Assembly: GCA_965116235.1 (NCBI GenBank)
Contig: OZ220496.1
Coordinates: 2,046,001 to 2,110,000, forward strand
Reading direction: 5' to 3'
Source of the DNA: MPNP01 sp965116235
GTDB lineage: Bacteria; Pseudomonadota; Alphaproteobacteria; Rhodobacterales; Rhodobacteraceae
Length of the DNA stretch: 64,000 nucleotides
Part shown: positions 45,488-54,596 of the stretch, piece by piece
Layout: the number at the start of each line of letters is the position of its first letter
How positions within the stretch are numbered: the first letter of the stretch is position 1
Program-made: the position numbers and the translations under genes
Notes under the pieces: generated by a model
Database searches by the model: none
What the model was told of the DNA's origin: nothing
What the model saw: only the letters and a program-made list of their open reading frames with translations

Positions 45488-45919
45488 CTAGTACCCACCA
45501 AAGGCGTGCAGACCGAGGCCCAAGGCATAATTCAGGATTATGAACAGGCCAATTGACAGTCCCAGCCCGGTCACGATGGCATTCTTGATGTTCGGTGCAA
45601 TCAGATAGCTCAGGACTATTGATACTACGGCTGACGGTATGATGAAACCATAAGGTCTGAGGGTGATCGAAAACAGGTACATCATGGCGGCTGCAACGGC
45701 CAGCTTGCCATAGACCTTCAAGGGTGGCCACGCTGGAAAATGATCAGGCAGAAACATGATCAGAACGCCACAGATGAGAGCGACGCTGCCAACAATGTAT
45801 GGGAAGGTCTTTGAACCCACAGGGTCCGGCAGGAACCCTGTGGGAATCAATGCGGCATTGTACAGGTACAGGGCCGCAACAAGGCAAATGCCGGCCCCGA
45901 CAATGCGGTCGGCAATCAC
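45488..45919 (-). CDS. tctB: Tripartite tricarboxylate transporter, small permease
   Basis: 143 residues from GTG 45919, overlapping the tctC stop. Four hydrophobic helices, with GFLPDPVGSKTFPYIVG after the first helix, match the TctB family. The stop lies two bases before the tctA start. It forms the membrane complex with TctA. Confidence 0.88.
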   Translation of the reverse strand: MIADRIVGAGICLVAALYLYNAALIPTGFLPDPVGSKTFPYIVGSVALICGVLIMFLPDHFPAWPPLKVYGKLAVAAAMMYLFSITLRPYGFIIPSAVVSIVLSYLIAPNIKNAIVTGLGLSIGLFIILNYALGLGLHAFGGY

Positions 45920-46887
45920 TACTGGATGACCCCGAGATCTCGTGAGAGAGTCTGGATTTCAGCGATGACTTCGGCTAGATAGGTCTGGAAATCGTCCCCA
46001 ACCTTGGTGAATGGAGCCAGCCCATTGTTGGCCATTTCTTGGGCCCACTCGGGCGATGCCGCGACTTGTGCCAAGGCATTGGCCCACTTGTCGTAATCCG
46101 CTTGCGATATTCCCTTGGGTACGTAGAGCCCTCGCCAGTTCACGGCCACCAGGTCAATGCCCTGTTCCTTGGCAGTAGGAATATCTTCGAAGCCGGGAAT
46201 CCGCTCGTCGGTGAACACGGCAATAACGCGAACATCACCAGTGCCGAGAAAGCCGACAACCTCAGAAATATCTCCGGTCATGGCTTGCGTGAAGCCGCCA
46301 ATGGTCTGGGTGATGGCATCACCGCCTCCATCGAGGCCAATATACTTGACCGATGAAATGTCATCATATCCTGCCTTGCCAAGTGCCATCAGTACTTTCA
46401 GATGGTCGAAGCCTCCTGTTGCCGAGCCGCCGGCAAAAGTTACCGAAGAGGGATCAGACTTGACCGCATTAAGCAGGTCCATCAGGTTCATGTAGGGCGA
46501 GTCGGCCGCTACAACCAGAACTCCGGGGTCGGCACCAATCGCTCCAAGAAAAGAGACTTGATCCGCTGTCATGCCGGCATAGGCATTCTGAGCCAGACGG
46601 GTGGCCGTGGCAGACGAAGCGGCCACGATGAGGTCGCCATCCGTATTGCGTTCGTTGACGACGTGGCCATAGGCGACGGCACCACCGCCACCAGCCATGT
46701 TGGTAACCTTGATCGGGTCGTCCACGGCGCCGATGTCATGCATGATCTTGCCAATGCTTCGGCAGGTGAAGTCCCAACCCCCGCCAACATTGGCAGGTGC
46801 GATGCACTCGTTCGCGTGAGCCACATTGCCCAGGCTTCCAGCCATGGCAAAGGACAGTGTTGCGAGCACAGACTTGTAAAATTTCAT
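45919..46887 (-). CDS. tctC: Tripartite tricarboxylate transporter substrate-binding protein
   Basis: 322 residues from ATG 46887, placed by GGAGG five bases upstream. A signal peptide (KSVLATLSFAMAGSLGNVAHA) precedes the mature protein. Family motifs are APANVGGGWDFTCRSIG, VTNMAGGGGAVAYGHV, a FAGGSATGGFDHLKVL ligand loop and NWRGLYVPKGIS. The two conserved loops normally coordinate a carboxylate through water. First gene of tctCBA-atuA-DUF4387. Confidence 0.93.
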   Translation of the reverse strand: MKFYKSVLATLSFAMAGSLGNVAHANECIAPANVGGGWDFTCRSIGKIMHDIGAVDDPIKVTNMAGGGGAVAYGHVVNERNTDGDLIVAASSATATRLAQNAYAGMTADQVSFLGAIGADPGVLVVAADSPYMNLMDLLNAVKSDPSSVTFAGGSATGGFDHLKVLMALGKAGYDDISSVKYIGLDGGGDAITQTIGGFTQAMTGDISEVVGFLGTGDVRVIAVFTDERIPGFEDIPTAKEQGIDLVAVNWRGLYVPKGISQADYDKWANALAQVAASPEWAQEMANNGLAPFTKVGDDFQTYLAEVIAEIQTLSRDLGVIQ

Positions 46888-46991
46888 AGAATCCTCCAAA
46901 AGTCAAAATGGACAGTTCAATTATCCGTAACCATCAAGGTAACCTTTTCTGGGAAGGATTCAATTTAAGAAATTGGGTTGAATGTTGCCGT

Positions 46992-49787
46992 TCAAATGCC
47001 AATGGCGGCCATAAGATTCTTTTTTAGCCCGTCCAGCCTGGATTGATGCACAATTTTGAGACCGGACTTGTTCTTGACGTAAAACACGTCAACGGCTTGC
47101 GCTCCATATGTCGCAATCGTGGCTGAAACGACTGTCAGGCTGGAGTTGTGGAGTGCATTGACCAAGTCGTATAGCAATCCTGGCCTGTCCTGAGTGTCAA
47201 CTTCGACTATGGTGTACAAATCGGATCCTTCATTGTCGAAGGTAATCTCAGTTGGAATGACAAACCGCTTGCCGGTCTTCTTTCGCCGACCGCTGTCCTT
47301 GAGGATGTCCGGCTTGTCCAGTGTTTTGTCAAGAATGGAGAAATCCTTGGTGAACCGGCTGATCTGGCTCTTGATGCGCGCAATCTTGATCATTTCGTAG
47401 GGCTTGCCGTTCGGATCTTGAAGCCAAAACATGCTAGTGATATAACCGTCATCGGTCATGAACGATTTCGCATCGACGATGTTGACCTTGGCCAAGGCCA
47501 GAATTCCGGCAAATCGTGGAAACAGGCCAGGGACGGACTTTCTGACAAAGCAAACTCGCGTGGCGCCGCGTTTCTCGTCTTGCGTGAAATCAAATACCGT
47601 GTCGTCTCCTTCAACCAGTTCGAGGAGCTCGATGATTTTGACTTGAACCTCTGTTTCCAGATTCTGCCAGAACGAGTCGCTGTGTCTGTTCAGCATTTGC
47701 TCCGTGCGTTCCCAATCCTTGCTCTGCAAAATTTGACTCGCGGCCTTTTTCGATTCCTGGACGTTGAAGTGGGAGGGGAAGTTCGGACTGCCTATGGACA
47801 GGGCCGCATAGGTGTACTTGTACAGCCCCCTCAGCATGTGAGCCTTCCAATCGTTCCACACTCCGGGTCCGACACCATTGATATCGCAAACAGTCAGCAC
47901 GGTCAGAAGCTTGAGCCGGACTCGGGATTTGGTTTCCCGGGCAAAATTCAGCACGGTTTTGGGGTCTCCCAGGTCTCTCTTCTGCGAGGTATCAGACATG
48001 AGCAAGTGCTTTTTGATCAACCACTTGACCAGCTTTGCTTCCTTTGGGTCCAAGCCAAGTCGAGGAGCTGCCGTTTTCGCCAGTTTCGCTCCATAGAGCG
48101 AGTGATCTTTCTGACTGCCTTTGCCACAATCATGCAAAAGCAAGGCAATATACAGAACCCGACGGTTGATGCCCTTTTCCAATATCTCGGTAACGATGGG
48201 CAAATGTTCCCGCAACTCGCCTCTCTCGATTTTTGCGAGGAAAGCTATGCACTGGATGGTATGCTCATCGACAGTGAAATGATGATAGGAGTTGTACTGC
48301 ATCATCGCGACAACATTGCCAAATTCCGGGATGAACCGGCCTAGTACCCCCAGTTCGTTCATTCGGCGCAGGACCCGCTCCGGGTTGCCATAGTTGAGCA
48401 AGGTGTCCATGAAGATCCTGTTCGCATCCGGATCGTTCTGAAAATTCTTGTCGATCAGATGAAGATTGGCTGAAATCAGACGCATCGCGTCCGGGTGAAG
48501 CAGCATCTGGGTTTTGAGTCCGGTCTCGAACAAGCGGAGCATGTTCAGCCGGTCCTGCAAGAATGAATCGGGATCGGAAATTGACAGACGTCCATTCTGC
48601 TCCTTGTACTCGGCGGGCAGGTTGATTGCCTTTGAGCGGGATCGGCGAAACCATCCTTTCAGGACGGGCTCCCTTTTCTTGTGCTGGGCTTCCAGTTTGG
48701 ACAGGAATATTCTTGTCAGATCGCCAACGTCAGTGGCAAAACGGAAGTAATCCTGCATGAAAATTTCAACCGCCTGGCGGCCGTTCCCGTCACGGTAGCC
48801 AAGATTCTTGGCCACCTCGAACTGAGCATCGAAATGCAATACATCCTGCGGTCTATTGGCCATGTCATGGAGTTCACATCGAACGGCCCACAGGAAGGAT
48901 TCAGCACTCAGAAACTTCTCAAACTCCTCATAAGAAAAGACATCAAGCTGGACAAGTTCCTTGATATCCTTGATACGGTAGAGATACTTGACAATCCAGA
49001 AAAGAGTCTGCAGGTCCCGCAATCCGCCCTTGCTTTCCTTCACATTAGGTTCAAGAAGATACCGATTCCCCCCTTGCCTCTCGTACCGTTCGTTTCTTTC
49101 CTGCAGCTTGTCTTCGACAAAGTGGGGACCGGTGTTCTTGAACAGGTTATTCCACAGAAGATCGTAAAACTCGACCGAAACATCGTTTTGTCCCCAGATA
49201 AAACGGCTTTCCAGAAGAGCCGTCCTGATCGTCAGATCTTCTTTTGCAAAATGCAGGCACTCTTTCTGGGACCGAACGGAATGCCCGACTTTCAATTTCA
49301 GGTCCCACATGAAATAGAGGGCATTTTCAATGACCCTGTTGACCCATTGTGAAGGATTGTCCTCAACCAAAAAAAGCAGGTCAACATCGGAATGGGGCGC
49401 CATTTCACCCCGTCCGTATCCCCCGACGCCAAGCACGGACAGGCTCTCCTGGAGTTTCTTGTCGCCGTTCAGGACATTGATCGAGAAGTCCATGGCCAGT
49501 TGTACAATGCAGTCGGTTATATACGCATAAGAGCGTACTAGCTTCAAAGCGGCAAAAGGAGAGATGAGGTATTCGAAGCGGCCGGCCTCTCTGATTTTTT
49601 TCTTGCCCAGATTCAGTGCATTGGAGATCTCGCGTATCAGTTCCTGTCTGATACTCTGCTTGTCTTCATCCGAATAAGTACCCGGTTTGAGATGGCGGGC
49701 AAATGAAGCCCGATCAAAAATTTCGTCAGCTGGCAATATCAAGCGAGAAGACTCGACAGGTGGTGATTGAATGTCAACAGTGGCCAT
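46992..49787 (-). CDS. glnD: [Protein-PII] uridylyltransferase/uridylyl-removing enzyme
   Basis: 931 residues from ATG 49787. The nucleotidyltransferase centre is GVGGYGRGEMAPHSDVDLLF, the PII-UT helical region contains NVKESKGGLRDLQTLFWI, the HD hydrolase site is ALLLHDCGKG and two C-terminal ACT domains sense glutamine (ending TYGAQAVDVFYVKNKSGLK). It modifies PII proteins under nitrogen limitation and removes UMP when glutamine is high. It is divergent from puuE, a nitrogen-scavenging gene. Confidence 0.96.
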   Translation of the reverse strand: MATVDIQSPPVESSRLILPADEIFDRASFARHLKPGTYSDEDKQSIRQELIREISNALNLGKKKIREAGRFEYLISPFAALKLVRSYAYITDCIVQLAMDFSINVLNGDKKLQESLSVLGVGGYGRGEMAPHSDVDLLFLVEDNPSQWVNRVIENALYFMWDLKLKVGHSVRSQKECLHFAKEDLTIRTALLESRFIWGQNDVSVEFYDLLWNNLFKNTGPHFVEDKLQERNERYERQGGNRYLLEPNVKESKGGLRDLQTLFWIVKYLYRIKDIKELVQLDVFSYEEFEKFLSAESFLWAVRCELHDMANRPQDVLHFDAQFEVAKNLGYRDGNGRQAVEIFMQDYFRFATDVGDLTRIFLSKLEAQHKKREPVLKGWFRRSRSKAINLPAEYKEQNGRLSISDPDSFLQDRLNMLRLFETGLKTQMLLHPDAMRLISANLHLIDKNFQNDPDANRIFMDTLLNYGNPERVLRRMNELGVLGRFIPEFGNVVAMMQYNSYHHFTVDEHTIQCIAFLAKIERGELREHLPIVTEILEKGINRRVLYIALLLHDCGKGSQKDHSLYGAKLAKTAAPRLGLDPKEAKLVKWLIKKHLLMSDTSQKRDLGDPKTVLNFARETKSRVRLKLLTVLTVCDINGVGPGVWNDWKAHMLRGLYKYTYAALSIGSPNFPSHFNVQESKKAASQILQSKDWERTEQMLNRHSDSFWQNLETEVQVKIIELLELVEGDDTVFDFTQDEKRGATRVCFVRKSVPGLFPRFAGILALAKVNIVDAKSFMTDDGYITSMFWLQDPNGKPYEMIKIARIKSQISRFTKDFSILDKTLDKPDILKDSGRRKKTGKRFVIPTEITFDNEGSDLYTIVEVDTQDRPGLLYDLVNALHNSSLTVVSATIATYGAQAVDVFYVKNKSGLKIVHQSRLDGLKKNLMAAIGI

Positions 49788-49962
49788 TCCCTCTCTCCCA
49801 AATCGATGCAATCATGAAATCCCTGTGGTTAATTTGATTGTAGCGGTCCGACAAATGACTATAGCATAACGATGGCGCATGAAATGTCACTATTGAGATT
49901 TGCTAATGGAATGGTCGGAGGTCGTACAAGAATGATCTGGCAAGTCGTCTGCGGGAGAAGAC

Positions 49963-51393
49963 ATGACAGCTAGGTATCCACGGGACATGTACGGCTATGG
50001 AGGAAAGACCGAACATGTATTCTGGCCTGACGAGGCTAGAGTTGCCGTCCAATTTGTGATCAATTATGAAGAGGGAGGAGAAAATTGCCTGTTGCATGGC
50101 GATCAGGGATCCGAGGCCTTTTTGTCTGAAATCATCGGGGCGAGTCCCTGGCCCGGCAAACGTCACTGGAACATGGAATCCCTATACGAATATGGTGCCC
50201 GAGCCGGTTATTGGCGTTTGTACGATGCTTTCCAGGAAGCCGAAATACCCGCCACGGTATTTGGAGTGGCAACGGCGCTGGCCCGTTCGCCTGAACAGGT
50301 GTCTTCCATGCTGGAAGCCAATTGGGAAATCGCCAGCCACGGGTATAAATGGATTGAATACAAGGATTTCACTGTCGAAAGAGAGCGCGAACACCTCAAT
50401 CTGGCCCTCGAGCTACATACTCAGGTTGTCGGGGAGCGCCCTCTAGGCTGGTACACGGGTCGATGCTCTGAAAACACGGTCCGACTGGTCGCTGAACACG
50501 GCGGTTTCAGATACATGGCAGACAGCTATGCGGACGATTTGCCCTATTGGATGTCCATCAACGATCAAAACCATCTGATCGTTCCCTATGCCCTGGACAC
50601 CAACGATATGCGCTTTGCAACGAATCAGGGATTTAATACTGGTGAGGATTTCTATTGCTATCTGAAGGACAGCTTTGATGTGTTGTACCAGGAAGGGGAA
50701 CAGGGCAAACCCAAAATGATGTCTGTTGGATTGCATTGCCGATTGGCCGGGCGACCAGGCCGGATGGCGGGACTAAAACGCTTCATTGATCATATTTGTT
50801 CAAAGGATGGAGTTTGGATACCGACCCGCCTAGCCCTAGCCGAACATTGGCATGCCCATTTCGGACCGGCAAAATCCTTGCAGCCGAGTACCATGACAAA
50901 AAGTGAATTCATGGAGCATTTTGGCGGAATATTTGAAGATGCACCCCGGATTGCCTCTCGAACATTTGGTCTTGAACTGGGGCCGGCTCACAATAGTTCG
51001 GTTGGGATGTACACTGCGCTTTGTCGGACATTCAGATCCGAATCACGGGAGGACAAGCTTAAAATACTGAAAAACCATCCCGACTTGGCTGGCAAGCTGG
51101 CGGTTGAAGGCAAGCTGGGACGAAGTTCTTCTGAAGAACAAAAATCAGCCGGTCTGGATGCCCTTGATCCTGAGGAACTGAAATTGTTTGCGGCATGTAA
51201 CGCAGAGTACCGACAAAAATTCGGCTTTCCGTTTATCATAGCCGTAAAGGACACGACCAAGGCTGACATTTTGGCATCCATGCCAACCCGATTGAACAGG
51301 TCAGTTGACGAAGAGTTTGACGAAGCATGCAGGCAAGTGGAAAGAATTGCCTGGTACCGTGTTCAGGCAAAGTTTCGATCGACTCAAGTTTAA
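49963..51393 (+). CDS. Fusion of allantoinase PuuE and OHCU decarboxylase UraD
   Basis: 476 residues. Residues 1-~300 are the NodB-fold allantoinase PuuE (YPRDMYGYGGKTEHVFWPDE, WNMESLYEYGARAGYWRLYD, IASHGYKWIEYKDF, SVGLHCRLAGRPGRMAGLKR). Residues ~315-476 are a UraD domain (FMEHFGGIFEDAP, KILKNHPDLAGKLA, NAEYRQKFGFPFIIAVK). The first half hydrolyses allantoin to allantoate; the second decarboxylates OHCU to (S)-allantoin, so one chain carries two consecutive steps. AllE and AllA are 8 kb downstream, beyond foreign DNA. Confidence 0.92.
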   Translation: MTARYPRDMYGYGGKTEHVFWPDEARVAVQFVINYEEGGENCLLHGDQGSEAFLSEIIGASPWPGKRHWNMESLYEYGARAGYWRLYDAFQEAEIPATVFGVATALARSPEQVSSMLEANWEIASHGYKWIEYKDFTVEREREHLNLALELHTQVVGERPLGWYTGRCSENTVRLVAEHGGFRYMADSYADDLPYWMSINDQNHLIVPYALDTNDMRFATNQGFNTGEDFYCYLKDSFDVLYQEGEQGKPKMMSVGLHCRLAGRPGRMAGLKRFIDHICSKDGVWIPTRLALAEHWHAHFGPAKSLQPSTMTKSEFMEHFGGIFEDAPRIASRTFGLELGPAHNSSVGMYTALCRTFRSESREDKLKILKNHPDLAGKLAVEGKLGRSSSEEQKSAGLDALDPEELKLFAACNAEYRQKFGFPFIIAVKDTTKADILASMPTRLNRSVDEEFDEACRQVERIAWYRVQAKFRSTQV

Positions 51394-51403
51394 GTTGCTT
51401 TCT

Positions 51404-51640
51404 CCATAAAACATTTGGGGATTATATACCTGTTTACCCAGAAACCTTTTGTCACAGCCATCACTTGATCGCCGCCGGTTTGGGCTTCCCGAAGTTCCCG
51501 TCTTCTTCAGGCTGGCCGGTACAGATGATGTCAGCCACGCTTCCCGGTACATCGATGATCGGCTTGAACGCCTCACAGTATGGGGAACATGATGATTGGG
51601 ACATTGGGGGAAGTCGGCATGTCAGCCCCTAATTCTGCGA
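51404..51640 (+). repeat. Inverted repeat A, left copy
   Basis: Begins 10 bases after the puuE stop. Its complement recurs at about 55275-55480 and continues at 57219-57243 beyond the ISNCY element. Shared blocks include GGGGATTATATA, CCTGTTTACCCAGAA, CTTTTG, GGCTTGAACGCCTCACAG and GGCATGTCAG/GGCATATCAG. Agreement is about three quarters by eye. No protein family is recognised in any frame. Confidence 0.8.
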
Positions 51641-52003
51641 CCCAGAGCCTGGAACCGTACTGGCTGACGGCTCGATAGGTCGTTCACGAAGCGGATAGGC
51701 TCAGTTTTCCTGACCTTGAACCCACGCTCCGAAAGGACAGGAGCATCGCGATTGCGGATCGCAGGGGTCATTGCATTGTCAAGGGTACAGGCCCGGTGCC
51801 TTTGCCGACCGGCATATGGCGGCCCTATCGATCACGCGACCACAACCATAGCAACCGGGGCAAGACAGTCAGCGGCCCGGTGGGTGGCCGGCATCGTCCG
51901 GTTGGAAACCACCCAGCTGGGTGTCGGAGCCAAGACCTGTGAGAAATTCAGCGAACGGGCCAACGCGGTCGAACGATCCCAATTGACCCTGTGGGGCGGG
52001 GTG
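51641..52003. other. Unassigned stretch before the portal remnant
   Basis: About 360 bases of G+C-rich DNA. A plus-strand frame from 51716 passes through it into the start of the portal remnant, but the sequence before 52004 matches nothing I recognise. It may be the decayed end of another phage gene. Confidence 0.3.
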
Positions 52004-52992
52004 ATGGCCCTGAATATCTGGGGCCCTTTGGCCAGACCAAGGCGCGGAGCCAAGACTATACCGACTAGGTTGTCGATAGTCTCGAACGGGAGGTCGCCGG
52101 TCTGGAAACCAATCGGCTGACGGCGGTCGAACCGGCTGCCAATTGCTATGACAAGGCGTTCGCTTCGGCCAAGGTCAATGGCACCAATGCCCGGACCCCA
52201 CGACCTTGGACGGACTGGGGTCGCTCGCTGATAAAGCGGGGGGGGGGAGGAGATGGGTCGGCCTGATCCGGGTCGAGTCGTCCGAGCTTCAGCTGACACC
52301 GGCCTCGGACTGGACCTTGCAGGGGGAAGCGAATCGGCCAGCTGGACCCACGAGGCCACCACCGCAGACCCAGCACCACTACGATCCGAAGGATCAAATC
52401 CGAAGGCGTGGTGCATCGGTGCCATTCGACCGACCCCTGAAGGCCCGCGATGGGGTGCAGTCCGTTGACAGAAGTGCGAACCAGCCTGAAAGTGCTGGTC
52501 GATCTCGAAGCGAGACTGGTCGGAGAAATGGCAGGACCGTCCGGCTTGATCTTGCGGATCCCGAATGTCGGTGAAAACTCAATCCCGACCCTGAACCGCC
52601 TGCACGGGCAAGCCGTCCTGTTCGATTCCAACGTGTCCACGGTGACCCTCCCGGATCCGGGAAGCGACTACCGCCCCATTCGGCTGGGAGCCAATCCGCT
52701 CCAGCCATTGTTTGCCTTGCACAGGCAAGCCCTGATTCATGTCTTGACCGCCAGCGGGATCCCGGCAGAGTTTGTCGAGGCCGGAGACGGCACCGCCAGA
52801 CGCAAGGCCTGGCGGCAGGTTGTCTTTGGCTCGATTGAGGCCGAACTGACCGAGAAGCTGAAACCGCCGATCAAGCTGGATCTCTCCGAGTTGAGAGCGT
52901 CTGACCTGGCCAGTCGGTCGCGAGCCGACAAGCAATTGATCGAGGCCGGCATGACGAATGCACAGGCCTCGATAATCAGCGGGGTCGACTAA
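52004..52992 (+). pseudogene. Decayed HK97-type phage portal protein
   Basis: ATG 52004 follows GGGGCGGGG. The expected portal segments occur in the right order but in changing frames: MALNIWGPLARPRRG (frame 2), then EPAANCYDKAFASAKVNGT and WGRSLIKRG (frame 1), then ELQLTPASDWTLQG (frame 3), then from 52390 frame 1 again with GVVHRCHSTDP, a TGA at 52438 and GCSPLTEVRTSLKVLVDLEA. The intact-looking tail (AWRQVVFGSIEAELTEKL, LRASDLASRSRADKQLIEAG) ends at 52992. At least three frameshifts and one stop make it non-functional. A G10 tract lies at one of the frame changes (52238-52247). No other head genes are recognised nearby. Confidence 0.75.
52238..52247 (+). repeat. Poly-G tract (10 G) in the portal remnant
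   Basis: Ten consecutive G residues inside LIKRGGGG of the portal remnant. The portal reading changes from frame 1 to frame 3 immediately downstream, so slippage here may have caused one of its frameshifts. Confidence 0.8.
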
Positions 52993-54466
52993 AACGTCAT
53001 GGTGATGCCCGCTTCCAGCGTGGTCACCTTCGATTTCTTGATGATCGGCTTGAAGGTCGGCACCGCCGACTGGCCTGCGCTCAGCGTCGGGACAGTGGCG
53101 TTGTAGGTGTTATTGAACGTGGACTTGTTGGCCTGTTCAATGCCGGCATAGAAGCTGGCACCGCCCCCCAGATCATGGGTGAAGTCCAGTTCCCATTGCT
53201 TGGTGCCGACAAAGGTTGTGAAAGTCTTGTCGGTCAGTCGGGAATAGGCCAAAGCAATGTTTGACCCCGCTCCAATATCCCGCGCGAAGGACAGACCATA
53301 AGCCTCCATTTCATTCACCGTCACATCAGTGCCCAATTTGACGCTATCGGTAGCTGCCCTTATCGGCGACTTGTTGAGGGTTATATGACTGGTATAGGTT
53401 ACGCCGCCGTCCTGCTTGACATAGGTTGCCTGCACCGTGTTCCCGGCAAAGGTGCCGCCTGCACCAACGGCCAGCACGTCATTGGAATCCGCGCCCGCAC
53501 TGACGTAGAAGACCCCCGGATCATACTTGATCCCGGCCGACCAAGCATCTTCCCCAGCCTCGCCAGCGGTCAGGGCATAGGAAAACGAATCGATGGTGCC
53601 GGTCAGGGCCATGGCGGTGCGACCCGGAGGCGGAGCTGGCATATCGGTTCCCTTGAGGCCGATATTCAAGGCTGTGCCGTTCACTTTCAGCCCGTAGTCA
53701 ATGCCGCCGGCCTTTTGCTTGATGCCCGAAACAGGACGCGACTTCTCGTCGTAAAAGCCAGCGGGTGTCAATTTGCCGTTGGCATCGAGAGTTGCAAAAA
53801 CGGTAGCGAACGAGTTCGGCTTCGTTTCCAACGTGGATACCCCACTGAATTCCGAAAATTGGTGGGGCGCGGTGGTGAAAAGACGTAACCGCATCATGGT
53901 TCCGTCGCTGAGCTTGTATTCAATTGGTATCACCGTCTTGGTCATGCCGGAGATCTCGTCCGCATCCGCCAGACCAACATTGCCGACCAGATCAATGCCC
54001 GGATCGTTGCTTCCAAATTGCAGTTTCCAGGTGCCGTCCGCCGAACCAATGTAAGCACTGGCTTCATTGACACCGTTACTGCCGGCAGCTCCCTTGCCGT
54101 CCTCGTCAATCGAGATGGCCGCGCCAAACACAAGACCCCCGTCGGTCACACCCGAGGATTTGAATGTCACCTCGTATTCCACCACGGTCTTGATGTTGTC
54201 GGACTCCGGGTCCTTGCTGGCATTGTCGTCCACACGCTTCAAACCCATCTTGGCCTCACCAGACAAGACCACCGAAGGCGCGGTGGCCATTGGCATCCCC
54301 TCGTCCATGACTTCGGGCCCATCCTCCATCATGGCGACATCCATTTTCGTCTCGTCGACAGCATGAGCGCTGTCATCCATGGAGGCGTCTACCCCCCCCC
54401 TTCCATGGCCTGGGCACCGGCTCCCGCCAGCACCAGGGCCATGGACAACATGATCAACTTCGGCAT
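52989..54466 (-). CDS. Porin with signal peptide split off by a poly-G frameshift
   Basis: The gene should start at ATG 54466 (AGGAG upstream) with a signal peptide MPKLIMLSMALVLAGAGAQA. At codon 23 a run of nine G (54400-54392) leads straight into TAG. Ten or seven G would join it to the long frame ending at 52989. That frame encodes first a Met/Asp/Glu-rich segment (DETKMDVAMMEDGPEVMDEG), then a 16-strand-type outer-membrane barrel with alternating residues, and ends ...LEAGITMTF with the terminal phenylalanine of porins (Porin_4-like). It lies in convergent orientation to the portal remnant, with stops overlapping by four bases. Expression is off in the sequence given, unless the run was undercounted. 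Confidence 0.82.
54392..54400 (-). repeat. Poly-G tract (9 G, coding strand) at the porin signal-peptide junction
   Basis: Nine C on the plus strand. It follows GAA codon 22 of the signal peptide frame and is followed by TAG. The porin body is in the frame reached by one more G. The position just after a signal peptide is classical for slipped-strand phase variation of surface proteins. Confidence 0.85.
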
Positions 54467-54519
54467 GATTTCTTACTCCTGTTTCATGTGAAAGTCACGA
54501 TTACGACGGGGCATTTTCT

Positions 54520-54528
54520 CCCCCCCCC
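54520..54528 (-). repeat. Poly-G tract (9 G, coding strand) upstream of the porin
   Basis: Nine C on the plus strand, 54-62 bases before the porin ATG. It would lie in the porin leader or promoter, where changes in length could alter expression. No clear -10/-35 pair could be placed around it. Confidence 0.7.
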
Positions 54529-54578
54529 ATGTGATTTGCCACATGTTTTATCGGAGCGTACATCATTTTCATGCCAAG

Positions 54579-54596
54579 TGTCGCATTTTTGCGACA
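54579..54596. promoter_or_regulatory. Short perfect palindrome upstream of the porin
   Basis: TGTCGCA-TTTT-TGCGACA, a 7-bp stem with a 4-base loop, about 115 bases before the porin ATG. It could be an operator or a small hairpin in the leader. No T-run follows on either strand beyond the loop itself. Confidence 0.4.

Noticed and set aside
52206..52574. 122-residue plus-strand frame as a gene
   Set aside because: Part of it is the portal sequence in one of its shifted frames; not a separate gene.
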